DNA of 64,000 nt. Origin: CBDDBU01 sp965226045. Lineage in GTDB: Bacteria > Pseudomonadota > Alphaproteobacteria > VGEJ01. Shown here in pieces: positions 9,291-18,510 of this stretch (its first letter is position 1; every line of letters begins with the position of its first letter). The DNA is taken from the NCBI GenBank assembly GCA_965226045.1, contig CBDDBU010000026.1:124001-188000 (forward strand), in the 5' to 3' direction. The translations under genes and the position numbers were made by a program. The notes beneath the pieces were generated by a model. It ran no database searches, was not told where the DNA came from, and saw only the letters and a list, made by a program, of their open reading frames with translations.

Positions 9291-10379
9291 TCACCGAAGC
9301 TTCAGCGATGCGAGCCCGATCAGCGCCAACACCAGAGCGATGATCCAGAAGCGAATGACGATGGTCGGCTCCGCCCACCCCTTCTGTTCAAAATGATGGT
9401 GCAATGGCGCCATGCGGAAGACGCGACGGCCAGTAAGCTGGAATGAGGCGACCTGCACGATCACCGAGGCGGTCTCGAGGACGAAAAGGCCGCCGACGAT
9501 AGCCAGCACGAGTTCGTGCTTGGTGATAACCGCGACCACGCCGAGCGCCCCGCCGAGCGCCAAGCTCCCGGTGTCGCCCATGAACACCATGGCCGGCGGC
9601 GCGTTGTACCACAGGAAACCAAGGCTCGCGCCCACCAGTGCGCCGCAAAAGACCGCGAGTTCGCCAGCCCCGGCCACGTTATGGATTTGCAAGTAGCTGG
9701 AGAAAACAGCGTTGCCCACGAAGTATGAGATCAGCGCGAAGGCCGAGGCCGCGATCATTACCGGAACGATGGCCAGGCCATCCAACCCATCGGTCAAATT
9801 CACCGAGTTCGAGGCGCCAACGATGACGAACACCGCCATCGGCAGGAACAACCAGCCGAGATTGAGCAGCACGTCCTTGACGAAGGGCAGCGCAAGCCCG
9901 TTGGCCAGCGGTTCGCGAGAGAGCGACATGATCCACACGGTCGCGATCACCGCAACGCCGATCTCGAGCAGTAACTTGATCCAACCGGGCAGGCCTCGGT
10001 GATGGGCCCGCGTGACCTTGAGATAGTCGTCGGTGAAGCCGATGGCGCCGAATCCCATGGTCACCAGCAGCGTCACCCACACGTAGTGATTGCTGAGGTC
10101 CGCCCATAGTAGAGTGCCGATTCCCAGGCCCAGCAGGATCAGGAAGCCGCCCATCGTCGGCGTACCCTGCTTCTTGAGCACATGTTGTGCCGGCCCGTCG
10201 TCGCGAATCGGTTGGCCGTTGCTCTGTTGCGAACGCAGCCAGCGGATCAGCACCGGCCCGAAGATGAAACAGACCGCCAGCGCCGTGACGACGGCGGCGC
10301 CGGTGCGGAAGGTGATGTAGCGGAACAGGTTGAGGGGCCCAAAATCCCCGGCCAGCGGCGCCAGCAGGTTGTACAGCAT
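9291..10379 (-). CDS. mraY: Phospho-N-acetylmuramoyl-pentapeptide-transferase MraY
   Basis: Integral membrane enzyme that transfers phospho-MurNAc-pentapeptide to undecaprenyl phosphate, giving lipid I. The 362-aa protein has about ten transmembrane segments and the family's cytoplasmic motifs: GTPTMGG near residue 74, NSVNLTDGLDGLAIVPV near residue 190, FMGDTGSLALGGALG near residue 268 and MAPLHHHFEQKGW near residue 325. Stands 18 nt after murF. Confidence 0.97.
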   Translation of the reverse strand: MLYNLLAPLAGDFGPLNLFRYITFRTGAAVVTALAVCFIFGPVLIRWLRSQQSNGQPIRDDGPAQHVLKKQGTPTMGGFLILLGLGIGTLLWADLSNHYVWVTLLVTMGFGAIGFTDDYLKVTRAHHRGLPGWIKLLLEIGVAVIATVWIMSLSREPLANGLALPFVKDVLLNLGWLFLPMAVFVIVGASNSVNLTDGLDGLAIVPVMIAASAFALISYFVGNAVFSSYLQIHNVAGAGELAVFCGALVGASLGFLWYNAPPAMVFMGDTGSLALGGALGVVAVITKHELVLAIVGGLFVLETASVIVQVASFQLTGRRVFRMAPLHHHFEQKGWAEPTIVIRFWIIALVLALIGLASLKLR

Positions 10380-10397
10380 GCGCCCGCCCTCCCGGCC

Positions 10398-11822
10398 TCA
10401 GTTCCCGTTCACGGCGCGGGCGGGTTCGTGAAGGTCTAGAAGCGCTTCGACGATGGTCGCCATCCCCGTCGTCAGCGAGCCCTTGATCACCACCACGTCA
10501 CCTGGCCGCACCGCCTCCACTACGGCCGGCACCAGCGTGGCGGCGGTGTCGGCGTGGTGCCCGCGCAGGTTGGCCGGCAACGCGTGGTGCAACGCCGCCA
10601 TGTGAGTGCCAGCGCTGAACACCAGATCGACCTTGGCCGCCACCAGCGCCGGCACAAGGTCGCGATGCAGACGATCGGACTCCGGGCCGAGCTCCCGCAT
10701 GTCGCCAAGGACCGCGAGACGCAACCCACCGGCGCCGGGGCTCGCCGCGCCGAGCACCTCGAACGCCGCGCGCATCGAAGCGGGGTTGGCGTTATAGCTG
10801 TCATCGATGACCTCGAAAGCGCCTTCGGGCGTCTGGACGAGGTGATGTTGGCCACGCCCCTTCTGCGCTTTGAGATCGACCAACGCGCGCGTCGCGGCGC
10901 CGAGGTCCGCGTCGAGAACTCCGACCGCGGCGAGCACGGCGAGGCTGTTGTGAACCCAATGGCGACCCGCTACGCCGATGCGGTAGGAAACCACCACGCC
11001 CCCGACCGATGCGGACACACAACTGCAATCGGCGTGAAGCGCGAACCCCACTAGCCGCACCCAGGCCGAGGAATTCTCGCCAAAGCCGACCACGCGGCCG
11101 ATGCCGTGGGCGCGAGCCGCGCTAGCAAGCCGCGCATAGTGGAGGTTGTCGCGATTGAGTATGGCGACGCCGTCGGGCTCCACGCCCTCGAAGATCTCCG
11201 CCTTGGCGTTGGCGATCGCCTCGACGCTGTCGAAGAACTCAAGGTGCGCGGCTTCGACGTTGGTAATGATCGCGATGTGTGGCCGCACCAGGCGGGCCAG
11301 CGGCGCGATCTCGCCCGCATGGTTCATGCCAATCTCAAAGATCGCGTGGCGCGCGTCGCGCGGCATGCGCGCCAGGCTAAGCGGCACGCCCCACTGATTG
11401 TTGTAACTGGCCGCGCTCGCATGGGCCTCGTTCCGCACCGACAGCACCAACTTCAGTGCGTCCTTAGTGCCGGTCTTGCCGACGCTGCCGGTGACGGCGA
11501 TGACGCGGGCCCGCGAGCGTGCCCGTGCCGCCACGCCCAGCGCTTCCAGTCCCCGCAACGTATCCTTAACGATCACAAGCGGGGTATCCGTCGCCGCGTT
11601 GCCCGGCTCGTGATCGACCAGCAGCGCGGCAGCGCCGCGTTTCACCGCCTCGGCGATATGGTCGTGCCCGTCGCGATGGGGACCACGCAGCGCTACGAAC
11701 ACATCACCGGGTTCGATCGTGCGGCTGTCGATGGAGACGCCGGTCGCCGCGAACGGGGCACTGGCATGGCCGCCGGTCGCGGCGGCGGCTTCGCGCTCGG
11801 TCCACAGCGCGGCCCGCCTCAC
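10398..11822 (-). CDS. murF: UDP-N-acetylmuramoyl-tripeptide--D-alanyl-D-alanine ligase MurF
   Basis: Adds the D-Ala-D-Ala made by Ddl to the UDP-MurNAc tripeptide. The 474-aa protein has the Mur-ligase P-loop VTGSVGKTGTKDALKLVLS near residue 110, NNQWGVPLSLARMP next, the IGMNHAGEI motif and IDDSYNANPASMRAAFEVL, which is characteristic of MurF. The start overlaps the murE stop by 4 nt. Confidence 0.97.
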   Translation of the reverse strand: MRRAALWTEREAAAATGGHASAPFAATGVSIDSRTIEPGDVFVALRGPHRDGHDHIAEAVKRGAAALLVDHEPGNAATDTPLVIVKDTLRGLEALGVAARARSRARVIAVTGSVGKTGTKDALKLVLSVRNEAHASAASYNNQWGVPLSLARMPRDARHAIFEIGMNHAGEIAPLARLVRPHIAIITNVEAAHLEFFDSVEAIANAKAEIFEGVEPDGVAILNRDNLHYARLASAARAHGIGRVVGFGENSSAWVRLVGFALHADCSCVSASVGGVVVSYRIGVAGRHWVHNSLAVLAAVGVLDADLGAATRALVDLKAQKGRGQHHLVQTPEGAFEVIDDSYNANPASMRAAFEVLGAASPGAGGLRLAVLGDMRELGPESDRLHRDLVPALVAAKVDLVFSAGTHMAALHHALPANLRGHHADTAATLVPAVVEAVRPGDVVVIKGSLTTGMATIVEALLDLHEPARAVNGN

Positions 11823-13267
11823 GGCGCCCCTCCCAACGCCCCGCCGAGCGCCGCTCGGATAACGGCGCCGTCATCGAACGGCCGCACTTCGTCGCCGATC
11901 GTTTGGCCCTCTTCATGGCCCTTGCCGGCGACAACCAGGACATCCCCCGCGCAAAGGCCCTCGATGGCCGCCGCGATCGCCTCCTCGCGCGGCCCGATTT
12001 CGCTGGCGGCCGGACAAGCCGCTAGTACGGCCCGTCGGATCGCCGCCGCGTCCTCGCCGCGCGGATTGTCGTCGGTCACGATGATACGATCGGCATGGCG
12101 CGCCGCGACGGCACCCATCTCTGGACGCTTGCCCTGGTCGCGATCGCCACCGCAGCCGAACACAACCCACAACCGCCCACCGACATGTGGCCGGACGGCG
12201 GCAAGCACGCTCGCGAGCGCATCGGGGGTGTGGGCGTAGTCGACATAGATGGGCGCGCCCGACCCGTGCCGGGCGACCAGCTCGAGCCGCCCCCGCGCAC
12301 CTTTCAGACCCTCGATCGCTGCGGTCGCCTCGGTAGCGCTGGCGCCTCCCGCCAACACCAACCCGAGCGCACACAGTGCATTGCTCACCTGGAACGCCCC
12401 GATCAGTGGCAGCCGCACCCGTTGTCGCCGTCCCAGCACATCGATATCGAGGTCCTGTCCCAGTCCCGCGACGTGGACGTCGACCAGGCGAATGCCAGTG
12501 CCCGCGCGGCCGTAGCCGATCAGCCGGTGACCGCACGCCCGCGTGGTGGTGGCGAGTTCGGCGAAGCAGTCGTCATCAGCGTTCAGTACGGCCACGCCCC
12601 GCCGCATGACCTCGGAGAACAAGCGCTCCTTGGCGTGGTAGTAGGCGTCGCCATCGACATGGTAGTCGAGGTGGTCGCGACTCAGATTGGTGAACGCCGC
12701 CGCACCGATATCCACGCCGTCCAGCCGGCATTGATCGAGGCCGTGGCTTGATGCCTCGATGGCGAGATGGTCGATACCGCGCTCCGTGATCTCCGCGAGC
12801 AGGCGGTGGAGTTCGATCGGCTCGGGCGTCGTGTGCGGCACGGGCAGGGAAAAGTTGTCGGCCTCGATGCCCAAGGTGCCAAGACTGGCGGCGGCATGGC
12901 CGAGCGCCGACCATATTTGGCGCGTGAATGAGACCACCGATGTCTTGCCGTTCGTGCCGGTGACGGCAACGACGGTCGGTGGCTGGCGACCATGGAACCG
13001 CGCCGCCATACGGGCCAGCCGTCGGTGCGGATTGTCATCGAGAACCAGGCGCACCGCGGAGCGCGCCATCCGCGTCCCGGGACGCGCTAGCACGGCGACC
13101 GCGCCGTGCTCGATAGCATCGTCGATGAACGCCACGCCATCGGCCTGACTGCCCGCGAGCGCGGCGAACAGATATCCCGGCCGCACCTCGCGACTGTCGG
13201 CGGACAATCCGACCACCTCGATTTCGGCGGCGGCGCCGTTGCCCTCGATCAGCTCAGAAAGTCGCAA
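11819..13267 (-). CDS. murE: UDP-N-acetylmuramoyl-L-alanyl-D-glutamate--2,6-diaminopimelate ligase MurE
   Basis: Adds meso-diaminopimelate, the cross-linking residue, to the peptidoglycan precursor. The 482-aa protein has the P-loop VTGTNGKTSVVSFTRQIW near residue 104, the TTPEPIELHRLL segment and, near residue 400, VTDDNPRGED, whose D-N-P-R is the family motif selecting meso-DAP over lysine. It overlaps the end of ftsI by 14 nt. Confidence 0.97.
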   Translation of the reverse strand: MRLSELIEGNGAAAEIEVVGLSADSREVRPGYLFAALAGSQADGVAFIDDAIEHGAVAVLARPGTRMARSAVRLVLDDNPHRRLARMAARFHGRQPPTVVAVTGTNGKTSVVSFTRQIWSALGHAAASLGTLGIEADNFSLPVPHTTPEPIELHRLLAEITERGIDHLAIEASSHGLDQCRLDGVDIGAAAFTNLSRDHLDYHVDGDAYYHAKERLFSEVMRRGVAVLNADDDCFAELATTTRACGHRLIGYGRAGTGIRLVDVHVAGLGQDLDIDVLGRRQRVRLPLIGAFQVSNALCALGLVLAGGASATEATAAIEGLKGARGRLELVARHGSGAPIYVDYAHTPDALASVLAAVRPHVGGRLWVVFGCGGDRDQGKRPEMGAVAARHADRIIVTDDNPRGEDAAAIRRAVLAACPAASEIGPREEAIAAAIEGLCAGDVLVVAGKGHEEGQTIGDEVRPFDDGAVIRAALGGALGGAP

Positions 13268-14960
13268 GATTTGCCTCCGCTCCGGCGACCTCCACCAGCG
13301 GGCCCGGCTCCGCGTCGCCCGCGTTCACCGGCACGACGCCGAGCATGGGGCCAATCCGCGCAATGACGCGGCCCACGACCGGCGCCGCCGTCCAACCGCC
13401 GCTCGCGAAACCATGAGTCGATTTGTTGCCCTTAGGCTCGTCAAGCAGCGCCACCACCAAGTAGCGCGGCTCGTTGATAGGAAAGACACCGACAAAAGAG
13501 GAAATGAGCGCGCTGCGCCGATAGCCGCTAGCGCTAGCCTTTTCGGCGGTGCCAGTCTTGCCGCCGACCTGGTAGCCGGGGCTCTCAGCCTGGCGACCGG
13601 TACCGTCAGTGACCACCAGTCGCAGCAGCGCTCGCATCAGGTCCGACGTCGTGCGCTCCACGACCTGCTCGCCCGACACGACGCTCGCCGCCTCGCTCCG
13701 CATCAGCGTAGCCGGCACCGCGTAGCCGCCATTGACCAGCGTGGCCACCGCGCTTGCGAGCTGCAGCGGGCTAACCGCGATACCGTAACCGAAGGCGATG
13801 GTCATGGTGCTGATGTCGCGCCACGGCCGCGGCCACATGGGTGTGCCCGATTCAGGAATCTCCACAGGCGAAGGCGACAGGAGCCCCAACCGCTTGAGGA
13901 ACGCCTTTTGGCGCTCGCCACCGAGATCCAGCGCCATCTTGGCGGCGCCTATGTTGGAGGAGTAGATGAAGATCTCGGGCACGCTCAGCCAGCGCTTCTT
14001 GGGGTGGTCATCGTGGATGGTGAAGCGCGCGACACGAATCGGATTGGTCGCGTCGTAGCCGCCGGTGAGATCCACGGTCCCGGCGTCGAGCGCCGCCGCC
14101 ACGGTGAAAGTCTTGAATGTCGAGCCCATCTCGTAGACACCGAGGCTCGCTCGGTTGAAACGGGCGTCGGCGCTGGCGGTGGCGACTCGGTTGGGATCGA
14201 AGTCGGGCAGCGAGACCATGGCCAGAAATTCGCCCGTCCTGACGTCCAGAACCACGCCCGCCGCGCCGACGGCGCGAAAGTCCTCCACCGCTACCGACAG
14301 TTCCTGGCGCAGCACACTCTGCACCCTCACGTCGAGGGAGAGCACGAGGGGATGATCGACCTGATCGGGGGCGCTTAGCATATCATCGAATCGCCGTTCG
14401 ATCCCGGCGAGCCCCCCGTTGTCGATGTCGCTGAAGCCGACCACATGGGAGGTGAGCGCAGCTTGTGGATATATACGCCGGCGCTCGTCCAGGAACCCCA
14501 GCCCTGGTATGCCAAGACGGTTGACCGCGTACTGCTGGCGCGGAGTCAGGCCACGCTTCAGCCACACGAACGACCGTTCCGAGGCCAGTTTGCGGGCCAG
14601 CGCGGCGCGGTCGAGTTCGGGCAGAACCTGGGCCAGCCGGGTCGCCGCCTCTTCTACGTCAAGCATCACCGGGGGATTCGCGTACAGCGATGGTGCCCGC
14701 AAGGTCGTCGCCAAGAGAACACCGTTGCGATCGACGATGTCGGCGCGACCGGTCGCCCTGGGCGTATCGCCGCCAGCGCGGATTACGCTCGGCTCACCCC
14801 CAGCGCGCAACAGGCTCAAGTCGACCAGACGGGCCGACAGGATCATGAAGCAGAAGACGAACAGCCCGAGCACGGTCAACAGACGCCGCCGCCCGACCTG
14901 AATGGGTGACTTGTCATCGCCGCCCGGCCGTGCAGCGCTCGCAGGGCGCCGACGCGTCAC
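13254..14960 (-). CDS. ftsI: Septal peptidoglycan transpeptidase FtsI (PBP3)
   Basis: Cross-links septal peptidoglycan. The 568-aa protein has a basic N-terminus, one membrane anchor (RRLLTVLGLFVFCFMILSAR, residues about 25-44), a pedestal domain and a penicillin-binding transpeptidase domain with all three active-site motifs: S-T-F-K at about residue 280 (YEMGSTFKTF), S-S-N (IYSSNIGAAKMAL) and K-T-G (VGGKTGTAEKAS). Its ftsL neighbour overlaps by 4 nt. Confidence 0.96.
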   Translation of the reverse strand: MTRRRPASAARPGGDDKSPIQVGRRRLLTVLGLFVFCFMILSARLVDLSLLRAGGEPSVIRAGGDTPRATGRADIVDRNGVLLATTLRAPSLYANPPVMLDVEEAATRLAQVLPELDRAALARKLASERSFVWLKRGLTPRQQYAVNRLGIPGLGFLDERRRIYPQAALTSHVVGFSDIDNGGLAGIERRFDDMLSAPDQVDHPLVLSLDVRVQSVLRQELSVAVEDFRAVGAAGVVLDVRTGEFLAMVSLPDFDPNRVATASADARFNRASLGVYEMGSTFKTFTVAAALDAGTVDLTGGYDATNPIRVARFTIHDDHPKKRWLSVPEIFIYSSNIGAAKMALDLGGERQKAFLKRLGLLSPSPVEIPESGTPMWPRPWRDISTMTIAFGYGIAVSPLQLASAVATLVNGGYAVPATLMRSEAASVVSGEQVVERTTSDLMRALLRLVVTDGTGRQAESPGYQVGGKTGTAEKASASGYRRSALISSFVGVFPINEPRYLVVALLDEPKGNKSTHGFASGGWTAAPVVGRVIARIGPMLGVVPVNAGDAEPGPLVEVAGAEANLATF

Positions 14961-15277
14961 GACTCATCTCCGCTGGCGAGGACCACGGCCGCCGCCGCGC
15001 CCAACAGTTCAGGCAATTCGTGGACGCGGCCGATCTGACTCGCGGTGATGGGAACGAGTTCCAGGTGCGCCGCCGCCAGCCTGGTCAGCCGTTCCGGTCG
15101 GTTAAGGTAGCTCCACTCGGCTTGCAACACGCGGAGCGCCTCGTACTCTTCGACGAGTACACGATCTAGGGCAACCAGCTTCGCCTCAAGCTGCTGCACT
15201 TCATACTTGAGCTGGAACAGACCCGCCGCCGCCGCGATCACGAGGACGAGCCCGATCACGTTGAGCGGGCGAGTCAA
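14957..15277 (-). CDS. ftsL: Cell division protein FtsL
   Basis: Small bitopic divisome protein, 106 aa. It has a short cytoplasmic N-terminus, one transmembrane segment (NVIGLVLVIAAAAGLFQL, residues about 5-22), then a coiled-coil-like stretch (KYEVQQLEAKLVALDRVLVE) and the conserved-type LQAEWSYLNRPERL segment. FtsL is poorly conserved, so the call rests on topology, this segment and its place between rsmH and ftsI, which it overlaps by 4 nt. Confidence 0.88.
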   Translation of the reverse strand: MTRPLNVIGLVLVIAAAAGLFQLKYEVQQLEAKLVALDRVLVEEYEALRVLQAEWSYLNRPERLTRLAAAHLELVPITASQIGRVHELPELLGAAAAVVLASGDES

Positions 15278-16272
15278 GCGGCCTCCGGGATCGGCCAGGC
15301 CGGCGCCTCGGTCCGGATCGCCGCGCGCAGACTGGCCGAGCGCGCGCGCGGGTTGCCGGCGATCTCTTCGCGGCGTGGTCGACGGGGCCTTACGAACGGC
15401 AGCATGAACGAAGGCGCCGGCGCGGTGTCTGGCGCTGGCGGGCGATGACGCGAGCCCGCGTCCCCCTTTCGCGCGCGCCGCACCATGAACTGCTTGATCT
15501 CGCGGTCCTCAAGCGAGTGGAACGATAGAACGGCGAGCCGACCGCCCGGTTTGAGTAAACGCTCGGCAGCCCCCAGGCCACGTTCGAGTTCGCCGCCCGG
15601 GCCGAGTTCGTCGTTGACGGCGATGCGTAGCGCCTGAAACGTGCGGGTCGCTGGATGGTGGCCGCGACGCCCGCCACCGACCGCCGAGCGGATCAGATCG
15701 GCAAGCTGTAATGTGGTCCGGATCGGGTCGTCTCGGCGCCGAGCGATGATGGCGCGGGCGATCCGGCGGGCCCTTGGCTCCTCACCGAACCGGCGGAGCA
15801 CGTCGACAAGCTCACCCTCGTCGTAGTCGTTGACCAGATCGGCGGCCGTGTATCCAGCCGAATCCTCGTCAGCGCCGGCCATCCGCATGTCCAATGGTCC
15901 GTCATCTTGGAACGAGAAGCCACGCGCGGCGACGCCGAGTTGAAACGACGAAACGCCGAGGTCGAAGGCGATGCCGTCGGCGGACCGGACACCTTGGTGA
16001 GCCAGTACGGCCTCCATCTCGCCGAAGCATCCGTGCAGGACGACGAGTCGCCCCGAGAAGCTCTCAGCGAGCGCCTGTCCACGCGTGACGGCGTCGGGAT
16101 CACGGTCAATCGCCCAGATTTTGCAGGGCGCCGCCGCCAAAAGCGCCTTGGCATGGCCGCCGCCGCCGAACGTCGCATCAATCAGCACCGCGCCGGCCTC
16201 GGGCGCTAGCGCCTCGATGACCTCGTCCACCATCACCGGGCGGTGGCCAATCTCCCTGACCTTGCCCGTCAT
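15274..16272 (-). CDS. rsmH: 16S rRNA (cytosine(1402)-N(4))-methyltransferase RsmH
   Basis: Methylates C1402 of 16S rRNA using S-adenosylmethionine. In the 332-aa form, GHRPVMVDEVIEAL opens the protein, followed by the SAM loop DATFGGGGHAKALL near residue 40, LGVSSFQLGVAARGFSF, and the terminal motif SFHSLEDREIKQFM near residue 260. The ATG at 16272 overlaps the mraZ stop as ATGA; the frame continues upstream for 41 codons but only inside mraZ. C-terminal residues are Arg/Pro-rich. Confidence 0.96.
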   Translation of the reverse strand: MTGKVREIGHRPVMVDEVIEALAPEAGAVLIDATFGGGGHAKALLAAAPCKIWAIDRDPDAVTRGQALAESFSGRLVVLHGCFGEMEAVLAHQGVRSADGIAFDLGVSSFQLGVAARGFSFQDDGPLDMRMAGADEDSAGYTAADLVNDYDEGELVDVLRRFGEEPRARRIARAIIARRRDDPIRTTLQLADLIRSAVGGGRRGHHPATRTFQALRIAVNDELGPGGELERGLGAAERLLKPGGRLAVLSFHSLEDREIKQFMVRRARKGDAGSRHRPPAPDTAPAPSFMLPFVRPRRPRREEIAGNPRARSASLRAAIRTEAPAWPIPEAA

Positions 16273-16757
16273 TGGCCGTCCTCGGTCGCCCGACCGGGCG
16301 ACTCCTGCGATGCCCGCAACCTGAGGGCGTTGCGATCGTTGCGCGCGCGCTCGCGGGCCTCCCGCTCGAAAGCGGCGAAGCGCTCGGGCTCCCACAGCTG
16401 AAAGGTCGCGCCCAACCCAACGAAGGCGATTCGGTCGGTCAGCCCTGCGTGGGAGATCAGGGCGTTGGGCAAGCCGATACGTCCTTCGCTATCGAAGGGT
16501 AGCTGATGGCTGTTGGAGAGGATCGAGACGGCGAACGCGCCGCGCTCCTCCGAAAAAGGATTGAACTGGTCGATGCTGGCGCTGATGCGCTCCATGCGAT
16601 CGACGCCACAGCCCTCGATGAAGGGGCCGACAAACGAGGGATATGCGATAATGCCATGGAAGCTTTGGCCGGCGAGGCCGGCACGATAGGTCGCGGGTAC
16701 CGAGACACGGGCCTTCTTGTCCAGCTTGTTGATGATGGTGGAAAGAAACAGTGCCAC
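16269..16757 (-). CDS. mraZ: Transcriptional regulator MraZ
   Basis: MraZ is the first gene of the dcw cluster and in E. coli represses its own operon by binding spaced TGGG repeats upstream. The 162-aa protein has two AbrB-like (SpoVT-AbrB) halves: the first contains LDKKARVSVPATYRAGLAG near residue 12, the second DSEGRIGLPNALISHAGLTD near residue 88. An Arg-rich tail follows. Only 33 bp of original upstream DNA remain before an insertion sequence begins at 16791; candidate operator repeats lie beyond that insertion at 18511-18554. Confidence 0.94.
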   Translation of the reverse strand: MALFLSTIINKLDKKARVSVPATYRAGLAGQSFHGIIAYPSFVGPFIEGCGVDRMERISASIDQFNPFSEERGAFAVSILSNSHQLPFDSEGRIGLPNALISHAGLTDRIAFVGLGATFQLWEPERFAAFEREARERARNDRNALRLRASQESPGRATEDGQ

Positions 16758-16874
16758 GTTCGTCTCCAGCCCCAGACTGTCGTCTCGGCCCTAGCAGCCT
16801 GTCGGACTTGAGCCGGGAGTCGAAATAGGATTCGATGGTATCAGTTGATTTGCCCGCGCGTGATGGAGGCCGTC

Positions 16875-18233
16875 ATGAGCAATTTCCGACCGGTCGACCG
16901 GGAGACGGGGTTTCTGCTGCCGCCGTCGGTGGAGGAATGGCTTCCCGAGCGGCATCTGGCGCGCTTCGTGGTCGAGGTGATCGAGCAGTTGGACCTCTCG
17001 GCGTTCGTGAAGGCCTATCGCGGCTCGGGCTCGGCGTCCTATCACCCGAGCATGCTGCTGGGGCTTCTGGTCTACGGCTACGCCACGGGGGTGTTTTCGA
17101 GCCGCAAGTTGGAGCGCGCGACCTATGATTCTGTCGCTTTCCGCTTCATCGCGGCCAACGATCATCCCGACCACGATACCATCGCCGCGTTCCGGCGGCG
17201 TTTTCTCGACCGGATCGAAGGGCTGTTCGTCGAGGTGCTGCTGCTGGCCCGGGAAGCCGGGGTGCTGAAGCTCGGCACGGTGGCGCTGGACGGCACCAAG
17301 GTGCACGCCAACGCGAGCCGGCACAGCGCGCTGTCGTGGAAACACGCCTGCGAGCTCGAAGCCCGGTTGAAGGCCGAGGTGGCGGAGTTGATGGCGTTGG
17401 CGGAGGCGGCCGATGGGGCGGATGTGCCCGACGGGATGTCGGTGCCCGAGGAACTGGCCCGGCGCGAGGATCGTCTGGCCCGCATCGCCGAGGCTAAGGC
17501 GGTGATCGAGGCGCGGGCGCGCGAACGCCTTGAGCGGGAACGGGCCGAGTACGAGGCGAAGCTCGAGGCGCGCGCGGAGAAGGCCGAGAAGACGGGCCGC
17601 AAGCCGGGCGGCCGTCCACCCGAGCCGCCGGTGGCCGGGCCCGGGCCGAAGGACCAGGTCAATCTGACCGACGCGGACTCGCGCATCATGCCGGTGGCCG
17701 GCGGCGGCTTCGAACAGGCCTACAACGCCCAAGCCCTGGTGGCGGCCGACAGCCTGCTGGTGGTCACCAACGACGTGGTCCAGGCCCCCAACGACAAGCG
17801 GCAAATCGAGCCGGCGCTGGAAGCGCTCGCCCGCCTTCCCGAGGCGCTGGGCGCGCCCGAGACCCTGCTGGCGGACAGCGGCTACTTCAGCGAGGCCAAC
17901 GTGAACGCCTGCGCCGAGGCCGAGATCGCGCCGTTGATCACGCCCGGCCGGGAACGCCATCATCTCTCCTGGAAGGACCGCTTCGCCGGCGCGCCGCCGC
18001 CCCCGGAGAACCCGACGCCGCTGGAAGCGATGACACATCGACTGGCGACGCCCGAGGGCCGGCAACTCTACGCCCTGCGCAAGCAAACGCCGGAACCGGT
18101 GTTCGGCATCATCAAATCGGCCATGGGCTTCCGCCAGTTCTCGCTACGCGGCCTGGACAAGGTCACGGGCGAATGGAACCTGGTGACCCTGGCCTGGAAC
18201 ATAAAGAGAATGTTCACCTTGCAATACGCTTGA
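16875..18233 (+). CDS. IS1182-family DDE transposase, copy 1
   Basis: A 452-aa transposase. The N-terminal half has the DUF772-type segment (HLARFVVEVIEQLDLSAF, then YHPSMLLGLLVYGYATGVFS and DHDTIAAFRRRFL). A long charged coiled coil rich in Glu/Arg sits near residues 200-245. DDE-type catalytic candidates are D in VALDGTKVHANASRH, D in LLADSGYFSEAN and E in KQTPEPVFGIIKSAMGFRQF, the last two followed by a typical IS1182/IS5-like C-terminus. I start at the ATG at 16875 because GGAGG lies 5 nt upstream; a frame from 16845 would add ten residues. The protein is identical in all three copies. Confidence 0.93.
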   Translation: MSNFRPVDRETGFLLPPSVEEWLPERHLARFVVEVIEQLDLSAFVKAYRGSGSASYHPSMLLGLLVYGYATGVFSSRKLERATYDSVAFRFIAANDHPDHDTIAAFRRRFLDRIEGLFVEVLLLAREAGVLKLGTVALDGTKVHANASRHSALSWKHACELEARLKAEVAELMALAEAADGADVPDGMSVPEELARREDRLARIAEAKAVIEARARERLERERAEYEAKLEARAEKAEKTGRKPGGRPPEPPVAGPGPKDQVNLTDADSRIMPVAGGGFEQAYNAQALVAADSLLVVTNDVVQAPNDKRQIEPALEALARLPEALGAPETLLADSGYFSEANVNACAEAEIAPLITPGRERHHLSWKDRFAGAPPPPENPTPLEAMTHRLATPEGRQLYALRKQTPEPVFGIIKSAMGFRQFSLRGLDKVTGEWNLVTLAWNIKRMFTLQYA

Positions 18234-18401
18234 GCAGGCGGCCGGACTCCGTACCTCGCGAAAAGGAATAAGAGTATGCTCGCCTTGCGGCACGCGCGAG
18301 CAAGCGAACGTACTTCGTGCCCTCACGAGAGGGCATAAGAGTATACTCACCCTGCGGTACGCGCGGCCAAGCGACCGCACTCCGTGTCCTCACGAAAGGC
18401 G
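18201..18401. repeat. Degenerate 67-bp x3 tandem repeat at the 3' end of the IS (copy 1)
   Basis: Units begin at 18201, 18268 and 18335, each starting ATAA(A)GAG(A/T)ATG-like, running through a (C/T)TTGC-(A/G)-(A/T/C)AC-GC block and ending CTCACGA(A/G)AG-like. Unit 1 contains the last codons and stop of the transposase; units 2 and 3 are noncoding versions of it. The same structure occurs at 30398-30598 and 56805-57005. Confidence 0.8.
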
Positions 18402-18510
18402 CTCGATCCCATGACCTCTCCACATCGCGATCCGTCCACACCCATCCTCGCGGACCTCAGTCCGACAGGCTGCTAGCCACGAGCGCTTTCACGCGGTCCG
18501 GTCGTCGCTA

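Larger units (their letters stand above)
16791..18476 (+). mobile_element. IS1182-like insertion sequence, copy 1 (including both flanking CTAG)
   Basis: Bounded by CTAGCAGCCTGTCGGACT on the left and its exact reverse complement on the right. Comparison with the copies at 28988 and 55395 shows identity from CTAG to CTAG and unrelated sequence outside. The CTAG at each end is best read as a 4-bp target duplication (see the sucB/lpd junction), leaving a 1678-bp element with 14-bp perfect inverted repeats CAGCCTGTCGGACT. It carries one transposase gene and a 3' tail of about 240 bp. Inserted 33 bp upstream of mraZ, pointing away from it. Differs from copy 2 by one base (C at 18446) and from copy 3 by two (18344 and 18446). 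Confidence 0.95.

Noticed and set aside
13239..14378. Plus-strand open frame of 379 codons opposite ftsI
   Set aside because: Shadow of ftsI, whose active-site motifs are clear on the other strand.
16791..16874. Outward promoter at the left end of the IS that might drive mraZ
   Set aside because: I could not find a convincing -35/-10 pair toward mraZ in these 84 bp; possible but not supported.
16791..18086. Long minus-strand open frame (431 codons) opposite the transposase, also in copies 2 and 3
   Set aside because: It is the antisense reading of a GC-rich coding sequence, has His/Arg/Gly-rich composition, no ribosome-binding site, and is identical only because the IS copies are identical.
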